Shown piece by piece: positions 17,975-25,427 of a DNA stretch of 64,000 bases. Under the pieces are notes generated by a model. It had not been told where the DNA came from and ran no database searches. It worked only from the letters and a program-made list of their open reading frames with translations. Made by a program: the position numbers and the translations under genes. Position 1 is the stretch's first letter, and every line of letters begins with the position of its first letter. Location of the stretch: positions 124,001-188,000 of the forward strand of contig NZ_AUMA01000008.1 of assembly GCF_000422565.1 (NCBI RefSeq), given 5' to 3'. Origin of the DNA: Desulfovibrio aminophilus DSM 12254 (lineage in GTDB: Bacteria; Desulfobacterota; Desulfovibrionia; Desulfovibrionales; Desulfovibrionaceae).

Positions 17975-18730
17975 ATGAATCGGATAGTCCGCATTCCGGC
18001 GATCCTGCTGCTTCTGACGTTGTCCTGTTGCGCCTGGAGGTGGGTCATGGCCCAGTCGTCCCCCCTGCCCGCCGGAGAGAGCCTGCGCGTGTACGGCCCC
18101 GGCGGCCCGTATCCGGCAATGAAGGAGTGCGCCGCTCTGTACTCCGCCCGCGCCGGCATTCCGGTGGAGGTGGTCAAGGGCCAGCCCGACCTGCTCGTGG
18201 AGGCCGTCCGCTCCGACGGAGACCTGTTCTACAACGGCGCGGAGTACATGATGGACGACTTCCTGGCCGCCCATCCCGGTGTGCTGGACGCGGCCGGAGT
18301 GACCCCGCTCTTCGCCCGGCGCATGGGCATCATCGTCCGGGCGGGCAACCCCAAGGCCATCGCGGTTCCCGAGGATCTGCGGAAACCGGGGGTCGCGGTG
18401 CTGGACGTGCGCCTGGAGAACATGGCCGGTCCCAGGCATGATCCGCCGCAGGGGCTGCCCGGGGTGGCGCTCTCCGTGGTCACCGGGGAGCAGGGATTCG
18501 CGGCCTGGAAGGAACGGCCGGACCTGGACGCCTGGGTCACCTACCGCACCTGGCACGCCCAGCTCACGGACGGCTCCCTGTTCCTGCCTTTGCCGGGGGC
18601 CGAGGGGCTGCGGAGCGTCGTGGCGGCCGAGGTCATCGGAGCGCGGCACCCGGAAGAGGCCCGACGGTTCCGCGATTGGCTGACTTCGAAAGAGGCGCGC
18701 GCCGTTTTTGTCCGACACGGCTTTGAATAG
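17975..18730 (+). CDS. AcfC-like extracytoplasmic solute-binding protein
   Basis: A 251-residue exported protein. The leader MNRIVRIPAILLLLTLSCC is hydrophobic and followed by a probable cleavage around VMA-QS. The mature part begins LRVYGPGGPYPAMKECAALY and includes DLFYNGAEYMMDDF, both characteristic of the accessory colonisation factor AcfC / molybdate-binding-like family. It lacks adjacent permease and ATPase genes. An alternative start at 17951 is possible; neither has a strong ribosome site. The ligand is unknown: an oxyanion or a small acid is the usual guess. A flavoprotein gene follows after 9 bases, probably in the same operon. Confidence 0.8.
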   Translation: MNRIVRIPAILLLLTLSCCAWRWVMAQSSPLPAGESLRVYGPGGPYPAMKECAALYSARAGIPVEVVKGQPDLLVEAVRSDGDLFYNGAEYMMDDFLAAHPGVLDAAGVTPLFARRMGIIVRAGNPKAIAVPEDLRKPGVAVLDVRLENMAGPRHDPPQGLPGVALSVVTGEQGFAAWKERPDLDAWVTYRTWHAQLTDGSLFLPLPGAEGLRSVVAAEVIGARHPEEARRFRDWLTSKEARAVFVRHGFE

Positions 18731-18739
18731 GGAGGCCGC

Positions 18740-19402
18740 ATGAAAATCCTGGGCATTCACTCCAGCCCCAACGGCAAGAGAAGCCAGACTTTGCGACTGG
18801 TGAACGCCGTGTTGCGCGGCGCGGCCGGGGAGGGCGCGGAGATTGAGGTGGTGGAGCTCTGCAAGCTGCGCATCGAGTTCTGCATCGGCTGCCGCAAGTG
18901 CTTCAAGACCGGAGCCTGCGTCTTCGACGACGACTACGCGCCGCTGTTGGAGAAGATGCTGGCCGCCGACGGCCTCGTCTGGGGCTCCCCGAACTATTCC
19001 TTCTGCGTCACGGCCCGCATGAAGGCGCTCATCGACCGCATGGCCGACGTGATCCATCTCCAGTCCTTCGACGGCAAGTACAGCTGCGCCGTGGCCACGG
19101 GCGGCCGGGACGACGAGGTCATCACCCGCTATCTGGCTACCAACCTCATGGATTTCGGGGCATACGTCAGCGGCACGGCCGGAGCCGTGGTCACCCGGGG
19201 GCCCGAGGCCGTGGACCGGGCCGAGGCACGGGCTCTGGAGCTGGGCCGGGTTCTGGTGAACGACATCCGTGCCGGGACGCTCTACTTCGACCAACGCCGG
19301 GCCATGGACGCCAACCGCCGCGAGTTCCAGGCCAAGATCCGGCAGGCCGGGGAGGCGTGGAAGCACGAGTACGATTACTGGGAGAGCCGGGGCTGGGCCT
19401 GA
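18740..19402 (+). CDS. iron-sulfur flavoprotein (NADPH-dependent FMN reductase fold)
   Basis: A 220-residue protein with a flavodoxin-like fold: ILGIHSSPNGKRSQTLRL binds the FMN phosphate, and WGSPNYSFCVTARMKALIDRM follows the isoalloxazine loop. Between them Cys48, Cys51, Cys54 and Cys60 form the compact CX2CX2CX5C motif of Isf-type iron-sulfur flavoproteins, which hold a [4Fe-4S] cluster and carry electrons in anaerobes, often to oxygen or peroxide. Good ribosome site (GGGAGGCCGC). It follows the AcfC-like gene and is convergent, with a four-base gap, to the autotransporter gene. Confidence 0.9.
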   Translation: MKILGIHSSPNGKRSQTLRLVNAVLRGAAGEGAEIEVVELCKLRIEFCIGCRKCFKTGACVFDDDYAPLLEKMLAADGLVWGSPNYSFCVTARMKALIDRMADVIHLQSFDGKYSCAVATGGRDDEVITRYLATNLMDFGAYVSGTAGAVVTRGPEAVDRAEARALELGRVLVNDIRAGTLYFDQRRAMDANRREFQAKIRQAGEAWKHEYDYWESRGWA

Positions 19403-19406
19403 CGCT

Positions 19407-22400
19407 TCAGAAGTTCCAGTTCACGGAGCAGCCGCCCTGGAGCGAGGAGTATCCCGTCTGGAACAGTTCGGTGCCCGCGAAGAGGTTCAGGCTGAGCGCA
19501 TCGTCTTGCAACACACCCACGTCGCCCATCAGGGCGAGGCTGTCCCGGCCCGGGGCGGGGGACTGGGCTTCGAAGCTCTGGGAGCCGTCCGCGAAGGAGG
19601 CCCGCGTGGCCGATGCCTCGTTGACCAGGGCGTGCATCCACTGGGCGCTGAGTCCGGCCCGCAGCATGGCGCGCTCGTTGAACCGCGTCTCGGCGTCCAG
19701 GTGTGCGCCCAGGGCCGAGCGCAGGCTGTGATATCCCTTGGACTCCGTCTTCAGTCGCGCCGCGCCGCCGTTTTGCTCGGTCACGTCGGGACGCCAAGTG
19801 AAGGCGTAGTCCAGGCCCGCCAGCGGCCCGAGGGTCACCGAACCCAGCTGCCAGTCGTAGCCCGCGCCGAGGTTCGCGGCGCTCGTCAGCCCCGTCCATT
19901 CGGCGTCGGCCGTGCGCTGGAATCCGCCGAATGAGACGGAGCGGCGCGTCTCCGCGTTTTCCACGCCCACGCGGCCGATGCCGTAGAGGTAGGCGCCGTT
20001 CCACTGCGGCGGCCGCATGAGGGCCTGCGCGCCGAGGTGCAGGCTGTCCGTCTCGCTGGAGGCCCCGTCCTCCGTATGCACGTCGACCCGGCTGTGGATG
20101 ACGGCCGCGTGCATTCCGGCGGTGAGCCCGCTGTCGAAATGCCGTTCCATCCCGCCGAAGAGGCCCGCGTCGGTGGCGCTGTAGCCCAGGGCGTCGCCGT
20201 GCGCCCGCTGGAACCGGGTGCCGCCCACGGGCATGAGGAAGGCGGACCATTCGGAAGTCTCGTCTCCGCCGTTGAGCCCGGTTTCCTGGCCGTGGGGGGC
20301 CTGAAGCATGACGCGCAGCAGGGAGCCGGAGAGCATGCGGTTGGATGTCAGGGATGTTTGGGCCGCGCTGTTGTATGCTTCCGGGGAAAGTTGATCCAGG
20401 GCGGAGGAGATGGTCGCGCCGCCCGGGGCGGAGAAGTCGAGCGCGGCGACGAGGTCTTGCATGTCGCCCGTGGCCGCGCCCGAGAGGGTGTCGATGGCCG
20501 CGCCCACCTGCGCGCCGTTGCGGCCGGAGGCATAACGGCTGTAGGCTCCGGCGGCGCGTGTGGTGGTCACGGTGTATGGCGCGCCCGGCGACATGGTCAT
20601 GGTGAGCGTGGGTGAGCTGAACGGCAGGAACGTATCGATGACGGAGGGCAGGGTGCTGCCCGCGCCTCCCGAGAACATGCCCGCGAAGGGAATGGTCGTG
20701 GCGCCCGAGTAGTAGTCCTGCTCGGGCGTGACCGTGACCGTGGCGCCGCCGCCGGCGTTGTGGGCGAAGACGCCCGTGACGTTCAGTTGGTCGGACTCGC
20801 CGTTTGCGTTGAATTCCATGAGCAGGTCGCCGTTGTTGGTGAAGTCGCCCGCGATGGAGATCGTGCCGATGCTGTTGCCCGGGGCCACGACGCCGTTGTT
20901 GGTGAACAGGCCTGCTCCGGGAGCGGCCTGGGAGGCCGCCGTGCCGTCGCCGTAGAGGAAGTAGGTCGCGGAGCCGCGCAGCGTCGCGCCGGGATGCACG
21001 GTGGCGTCCAGGCCGCTGAACGAGCCGTTGAGCGACAGGCTGCCGCCCGCCGCGTGCAGGTTGAAGCTGGCGGGCCCGGAGATCGTGCCGTCGTAGCGCA
21101 TGTTGAAGCCCGGGTCGCCCGCGCCGAGCATGGTCACGCCGAAAGTCAGGTCCGTGGAGTAGTCCTCCGGCGGGTTCGGCGCGATGGCGGCGATGTTCCA
21201 GGGATTCCATTTCGAGCGGATGTCGCCGTCCACGTCCGCGCCGCGCAGAAAATTGATGTTCTCCACGTGCGCGTCGGCCTCGACCATGACGGCCGCGTAA
21301 GTCCCGGACAGTTCGCCCGAGACGTTGAGGGCGTTCACGAGCGCGCCGTTCAGGTCGGAGTTCATCTTCGTGTAGAAGTAGCGGTCGTCGGAATTGACGA
21401 GCGCATCCGCGCCCGCTTGGTGGAAATAGGACGTGATTCCCGACATGCCGATGCCGAAGTGCGCACCGATGCCCATTTCTCCCTCGGCCCGCACGACGCC
21501 CTGGATGTCGACGACGTTATTCTTGCCGTAGGACACGAGCAGACCGGTGCCGTAGCTGCCGTCGGCCGCCACGGTCACGCCCTCCGGCACGGTCACGGTG
21601 TTGCCCACGCCGTCGACGCGGATGCCGCCCGCGCCATGTCCTCCGGCTGAGATGTCGGCGGCCTGGGTGACGTTCAGCTTGTCGCGGTAGACGTGCAGGC
21701 CCGTGGCGTAGGAGGCGTCGCCGCGAAAGCCGTCGGCGTTGGTCACGACGAGGGCCGTCTCGTCGAGGTAGGCGCCCACGCGCCCCAGGGGCATGGCCGT
21801 GTCCGTGGTCAGGAGCCCGCCGAGGCGCGAGGGATAATAGCTCTTGCCGAAGAATTTCTTCAGGTCGATCTGGTAGCCCATGTCCTTGAGCGCGGCCAGT
21901 TCCACCTCGGTGAAGAGCATGTTCCGCAACGGGGCGTAGGACATGATCGAGCCGAGCAGGGCGGGGTGGCCCAGGACGTTGCCTTCGTCCAGTTCGTAGT
22001 CGTCGCCCCGGCCCGCCATGACGGGCATGCCCTGGCCGTTGGTCAGCGCGTCCACGGCGTCCCCGTGGAAGGTCGGGAAAAAGGTCACCTGGCCGGGATG
22101 GGTCGCCATCGGGGAGGTGGGGGCGGCGTTGAAGTCCGGTATGACGAAGACGCCGTTGGACCGGACGGCCGAAATGGCCGGATCGAAGACGATGTCGCCG
22201 TCCACGGCACGCCTGCCGTTGACGTCGTACAGGCGCGAACCCCATGCGGATTTGGCGTTGATGGTCCAGGAGGTCAGATCCCAGGAGGCGGCGCTCTCGT
22301 CGGTGCCGATCAGGACGCCGCCCATGTCCAGGGCGTGCATCAGCTCGTGGGTGATGGTGGAGGTGATGGAGTCGTCGTCCAGGAGTTGGCGGGTGACCAC

Positions 22401-22832
22401 CGTGGTGTACGGAACATTGAAGATGATTTCGGTGTGGTAGCCGTAGAACGGGTCCGGGGCGTAGTACACGCCTCCGACGATGGAGTTGTAGACGTCGGAA
22501 TACGGCCTGCCCGTCTCCGGCGTCCAACTGTAGGCCGTGCCGCTCGGGTCGTCGATCTTGGCCAGGTTGATGATGATCCTCGCCCCCTGGCCCTCGCCGA
22601 TCCGTTCCACCCAGTAGTTCATGCCGCCCATGATGGAGTCCATCTCGGCCTGGGAAAAGTCGCCGGTGGCCGTGGACGGGGGATGGGGCTGGGGATAGGG
22701 CTCGTAAAATGATTCACCGGCGGAACGCACATCCAGAATGAACGGGCCGATCGGGTATTCCGTGGAGGCGGTGGCGGGCGAGGCCAGAGCGACGCAGGCC
22801 AGCAGGAGGAGGGCGAAGGTTCGTATTTTCAT
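19407..22832 (-). CDS. large autotransporter with an N-terminal HELMH putative metalloprotease domain
   Basis: A 1141-residue type Va-like secreted protein. It has a signal peptide (MKIRTFALLLLACVALASPA, cleaved near ATA-ST), then a domain of about 330 residues with STITHELMHALDMGG (His162-Glu163-x2-His166), the HExxH zinc site of metalloproteases. The middle (about 340-830) is Gly/Asp/Asn/Val-rich and repetitive, as in beta-helical passengers, including an autotransporter-strand segment. The last ~280 residues (from about 860) form the beta-barrel translocator and end in SVNWNF, the terminal aromatic expected for outer-membrane insertion by BAM. It stands alone, transcribed away from an AT-rich promoter region. 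Confidence 0.88.
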   Translation of the reverse strand: MKIRTFALLLLACVALASPATASTEYPIGPFILDVRSAGESFYEPYPQPHPPSTATGDFSQAEMDSIMGGMNYWVERIGEGQGARIIINLAKIDDPSGTAYSWTPETGRPYSDVYNSIVGGVYYAPDPFYGYHTEIIFNVPYTTVVTRQLLDDDSITSTITHELMHALDMGGVLIGTDESAASWDLTSWTINAKSAWGSRLYDVNGRRAVDGDIVFDPAISAVRSNGVFVIPDFNAAPTSPMATHPGQVTFFPTFHGDAVDALTNGQGMPVMAGRGDDYELDEGNVLGHPALLGSIMSYAPLRNMLFTEVELAALKDMGYQIDLKKFFGKSYYPSRLGGLLTTDTAMPLGRVGAYLDETALVVTNADGFRGDASYATGLHVYRDKLNVTQAADISAGGHGAGGIRVDGVGNTVTVPEGVTVAADGSYGTGLLVSYGKNNVVDIQGVVRAEGEMGIGAHFGIGMSGITSYFHQAGADALVNSDDRYFYTKMNSDLNGALVNALNVSGELSGTYAAVMVEADAHVENINFLRGADVDGDIRSKWNPWNIAAIAPNPPEDYSTDLTFGVTMLGAGDPGFNMRYDGTISGPASFNLHAAGGSLSLNGSFSGLDATVHPGATLRGSATYFLYGDGTAASQAAPGAGLFTNNGVVAPGNSIGTISIAGDFTNNGDLLMEFNANGESDQLNVTGVFAHNAGGGATVTVTPEQDYYSGATTIPFAGMFSGGAGSTLPSVIDTFLPFSSPTLTMTMSPGAPYTVTTTRAAGAYSRYASGRNGAQVGAAIDTLSGAATGDMQDLVAALDFSAPGGATISSALDQLSPEAYNSAAQTSLTSNRMLSGSLLRVMLQAPHGQETGLNGGDETSEWSAFLMPVGGTRFQRAHGDALGYSATDAGLFGGMERHFDSGLTAGMHAAVIHSRVDVHTEDGASSETDSLHLGAQALMRPPQWNGAYLYGIGRVGVENAETRRSVSFGGFQRTADAEWTGLTSAANLGAGYDWQLGSVTLGPLAGLDYAFTWRPDVTEQNGGAARLKTESKGYHSLRSALGAHLDAETRFNERAMLRAGLSAQWMHALVNEASATRASFADGSQSFEAQSPAPGRDSLALMGDVGVLQDDALSLNLFAGTELFQTGYSSLQGGCSVNWNF

Positions 22833-23286
22833 GCGTCGGCCTGTTCCCGCGCCGCTTCATGCCGGAGCCGTCCACCGCTCCGTTTCAGGGCGCGGAGTCG
22901 TTGCGGCCATGCGCATGGACCCTGTCCGCACATGCCGAAACCGTCGGCTCCGCGCAATGGGCGAAGCGTGTTTTATGAAGTCATTGTGCCATGTTCAGTC
23001 AAAAATTTCAGAATTGAAACTATCGATGTCACTTCGTAATGGCAAGGGCGAAATGTCCCTGCGCATGCTGAATGTGAAGGATTTTCGGCTTGGCGAAAGG
23101 ATTTCTCAAATCTCTGGACAGGGGCAGGTTCTTGTCATGCGTCGCAGTGTGAGTGAGCATGCGCACGCAATACGTCGATTGAATTCCGAGCATTGATCCG
23201 CAATCCGCTGCACAATCGTGTTGACCGTCGTGCTGCGTCCCTGTAGCGTCATAGTGTGTCATTCAACACGAATGGAGGTGCGAGAC
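22833..23286. other. 454-base AT-richer divergent intergenic region
   Basis: The region between the autotransporter start and the GlcG-like gene is clearly less GC-rich than its surroundings (for example 22973-23030 and 23160-23215). A plus-strand frame of 95 codons from 22908 is open across part of it, but it has no ribosome site and unusual codon use, so I do not call it. The region must hold the autotransporter promoter and the GlcG promoter; the composition and length would fit a regulated or horizontally acquired unit. Confidence 0.4.
23221..23249 (+). promoter_or_regulatory. possible sigma-70 promoter for the GlcG-like gene
   Basis: TTGACC (23221-23226), 17 bases, TAGCGT (23244-23249). 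The -35 matches five of six; the -10 matches in TA and the last T. It lies about 38 bases before the start codon. Confidence 0.4.
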
Positions 23287-23787
23287 ATGCAAAAGATGAT
23301 CAAGTCCGTAGTGTTGGCGTGTTGCATGTTGCTCATGTCCGGATCGCTCGCCTTGGCTGACGGGCCGAAGAAGACCCTGCCCGGCGAGCTGACCCTGGAG
23401 CAGGCCCAGAAGGTTCTCAAGGCCGCCGTGGCCAAGGCCGAGGAGATCAAGGTGCCCATGAACATCTCCGTCGTGGATTCCGGCGGCAACCTGAAGGCTT
23501 TCTACCGCATGGACGACGCCTTCATCGGCAGCGTCGACATCTCCATGAAGAAGGCCGTCACCGCCCGCTACTTCAACATGCCCACCCGGGCCCTGGGCGC
23601 GGCCTCCCAGGTCGGGGCTCCGCTCTACGGCATCGAGGTCAGCAACAACGGGCTGATCATTTTCGCCGGAGGCGTGCTCCTGGTGGACAAGAACAACGTG
23701 ATCATCGGCGCGATCGGCGTCAGCGGCGGCAGCGTGGACGAGGACGAGAGCGTGGCCATGGCCGGGGCCAAGGTGCTCGCGAAGTAG
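23287..23787 (+). CDS. exported GlcG/HbpS-like (DUF336) protein
   Basis: A 166-residue protein with a signal peptide (MQKMIKSVVLACCMLLMSGS, cleavage near ALA-DG) and one GlcG domain. Visible family features are LTLEQAQKVLKAAVAKAEE, the strand ISVVDSGGNLKAFYRMDDA, and the glycine-rich end IGAIGVSGGSVDEDESVAMAG. Secreted HbpS relatives bind heme; cytoplasmic GlcG proteins are found with glycolate genes. The periplasmic location here favours the heme- or cofactor-binding group, though no ligand residues can be assigned with certainty. GGAGGTG six bases before the ATG fixes the start. It is monocistronic, with a terminator behind it. Confidence 0.85.
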   Translation: MQKMIKSVVLACCMLLMSGSLALADGPKKTLPGELTLEQAQKVLKAAVAKAEEIKVPMNISVVDSGGNLKAFYRMDDAFIGSVDISMKKAVTARYFNMPTRALGAASQVGAPLYGIEVSNNGLIIFAGGVLLVDKNNVIIGAIGVSGGSVDEDESVAMAGAKVLAK

Positions 23788-23808
23788 CGCGCGCGAATCG
23801 TTCAGCGG

Positions 23809-23849
23809 CCGGACCCCGGACGGAGAAGCTGTCCGCGGGTCCGGTTTTT
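23809..23849 (+). terminator. rho-independent terminator after the GlcG-like gene
   Basis: CCGGACCC (23809-23816) pairs with GGGTCCGG (23837-23844), with an inner short stem in the loop, followed by TTTTTC. Confidence 0.82.
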
Positions 23850-23920
23850 CATTTGCGCCGGGGCCGCATTGTTGGCATGTTGCGTCTGGTCCGCCAAGGG
23901 CGCGGACGAAAGGACGGCGC

Positions 23921-24583
23921 ATGGAGATCTTCGGATTCGACACCGGCAAGGCCTGGGACTACGAGAACGGTTTCAACCTGACCTCGGACATCAGCCGCAT
24001 GGGCAAGATCGTCGCCCACTACGAGCTGTACAAGCGGATCGTCCACCTTCCGGGCCACGTGCTGGAGCTGGGGGTCTTCAAGGGGGCGTCGCTGCTGCGC
24101 TTCCTCACCTTCCGCGAAATCCTGGAGTCGCCCCAGTCCCGCAAGGTCATCGGCTTCGACGCCTTCGGCTCCTTCCCGCAGGCCGCCAACGAGGCGGACA
24201 AGCGTTTCGTCGAGCGATGGGAACGGGGGGCCGGAGCGGGCATCCCGGTGGAGGAGCTGGAAAAGTCCCTGGCCCTCAAGAAGCTTGGCAACTATGAGCT
24301 GGTGCGCGGCGACATCTTGCGGACCCTGCCGGACTACCTCGAACGCAATCCCCAGCTCAAGGTCGCCCTGCTGCACATCGACACGGACATCTACGAGCCC
24401 GCCAAGGCCGGTCTGGAGCTGCTCTGGGACCGCGTGGTGCGTGGCGGCCTGTTGGTCCTGGATGACTATGGCACGGAGTTCGGCGGCACCAAGGCCGTGG
24501 ACGAGTTCCTCCGTGACCGGAACGTGCTCGTCCAGAAACTGCCCCAGTCGCACACGAGTCCGGCCTTCATCGTCAAGCCGTGA
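23921..24583 (+). CDS. class I SAM-dependent methyltransferase, TylF/MycF-like
   Basis: A 220-residue enzyme. HVLELGVFKGASLLRF is the SAM-binding glycine motif; IGFDAFGSFPQ gives the acidic residue for the ribose. LLHIDTDIYEPAK and LLVLDDYG match the metal-binding aspartates of TylF-type macrocin O-methyltransferases, which methylate sugar hydroxyls in a Mg2+-dependent way. It lacks any surrounding sugar or polyketide cluster, so the acceptor is unknown. A LysE-type exporter gene begins 14 bases after its stop, suggesting co-transcription and possibly export of the product (inference). Confidence 0.83.
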   Translation: MEIFGFDTGKAWDYENGFNLTSDISRMGKIVAHYELYKRIVHLPGHVLELGVFKGASLLRFLTFREILESPQSRKVIGFDAFGSFPQAANEADKRFVERWERGAGAGIPVEELEKSLALKKLGNYELVRGDILRTLPDYLERNPQLKVALLHIDTDIYEPAKAGLELLWDRVVRGGLLVLDDYGTEFGGTKAVDEFLRDRNVLVQKLPQSHTSPAFIVKP

Positions 24584-24596
24584 CTGGAAATTCCGC

Positions 24597-25220
24597 GTGA
24601 TCGCCTCCCTGAGCGCCGGGGCCCTGCTGGGCCTCTCCGCCGGGCTTTCGCCCGGTCCGCTTCTGGCGTTGGTCATGGCCCAGACCCTGCGCCACGGCCC
24701 CGCCGAGGGGGCCAAGGTGGCGGTCTCGCCGCTCATCACCGATCTGCCGATCATCCTCGTCTGCGCCCTGGTCCTGGCCGCGGTGCGCGGGCAGAGCACG
24801 GTGCTCGGGCTTGTCTCCCTGGCTGGGAGCGCGGTGCTCCTGCGCCTGGGCCTGGACAGCCTGCGCGCCCGGGGGCTGCGCCCGGACGCCGTGGGGTCCG
24901 AACCCCGTTCGCTCCTTCAAGGGGTGCTGGTCAACGGCCTGAGCCCTCATCCCTATCTCTTCTGGCTCACCGTGGGCATGCCGCTCGTCTACCAGGACTG
25001 GGCCCGTGATCCGCTCATGGCGGTTTTTTTCCTGGCCGCGTTTTATTTCTGCCTTGTGGGCTCCAAGCTGGTCGTGGTCCTGCTCTGCCATAACTCACGG
25101 CGTCTGCTGACCGGTGCTGCCTACGTCTGGACCATGCGGCTGCTGGGTGTTCTGCTTCTGGTCTTCGCGGGTCTTCTCGTCCGCGACGGACTGAAGCTCC
25201 TGCATTTTCTTTCGGCCTGA
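24597..25220 (+). CDS. LysE-family translocator
   Basis: A 207-residue six-helix inner-membrane protein. LSAGLSPGPLLALVMAQTLRHG matches the N-terminal signature of LysE/RhtB exporters in its SPGP core, and GVLVNGLSPHPYLFW matches the second conserved segment (NxxxPxxxxFW). Such proteins export amino acids or similar small polar molecules using the proton gradient. The GTG at 24597 is chosen because upstream sequence in the frame is the out-of-frame methyltransferase. It is followed by a terminator. Confidence 0.88.
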   Translation: MIASLSAGALLGLSAGLSPGPLLALVMAQTLRHGPAEGAKVAVSPLITDLPIILVCALVLAAVRGQSTVLGLVSLAGSAVLLRLGLDSLRARGLRPDAVGSEPRSLLQGVLVNGLSPHPYLFWLTVGMPLVYQDWARDPLMAVFFLAAFYFCLVGSKLVVVLLCHNSRRLLTGAAYVWTMRLLGVLLLVFAGLLVRDGLKLLHFLSA

Positions 25221-25259
25221 TTTTTCTTTTCCCACATTACGTTCTCGAGTCATCCCATC

Positions 25260-25286
25260 GACCTCTTGGCTGAGGGGTCTTTTTTA
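25260..25286 (+). terminator. rho-independent terminator after the LysE gene
   Basis: GACCTC (25260-25265) pairs with GGGGTC (25274-25279), one G-U, loop of eight bases, followed by TTTTTTAT. Confidence 0.7.
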
Positions 25287-25298
25287 TCGCGCAATCTC

Positions 25299-25328
25299 TT
25301 GACAGCCGGGTGAACGAAACGCTAACTG
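25299..25328 (+). promoter_or_regulatory. promoter of the desulfhydrase-NhaC operon
   Basis: A perfect TTGACA (25299-25304) is followed after 18 bases by TAACTG (25323-25328), a weak -10. Transcription would start near 25335, on top of the ATTGTCGACAAT palindrome. Confidence 0.45.
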
Positions 25329-25331
25329 TCA

Positions 25332-25364
25332 ATTGTCGACAATATACAAGATAAAGTCGACAAT
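25332..25364 (+). promoter_or_regulatory. putative GntR/FCD operator: palindrome plus a second half-conserved copy
   Basis: ATTGTCGACAAT (25332-25343) is a perfect 12-bp palindrome. A second copy, AAAGTCGACAAT (25353-25364), keeps the right half. The shared GTCGACAATAT recurs at exactly 21 bases, two turns of the helix, so two dimers would sit on one face of the DNA. Palindromes of the type TTGTnnACAA are typical FCD-class GntR operators, and an FCD-GntR gene lies just downstream of the operon. The position over the transcription start suggests repression. Confidence 0.65.
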
Positions 25365-25427
25365 ATGACGTTCAGCATCGGCCCGCGAGGCCCCGAACAG
25401 AAACCCGGAACAGAGAAGGAGAGCAGC

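Noticed and set aside
22908-23196. A possible 95-residue plus-strand gene in the AT-rich gap.
   Set aside because: No ribosome site, no recognisable motif, atypical codon use and no terminator; more likely a non-coding regulatory region.
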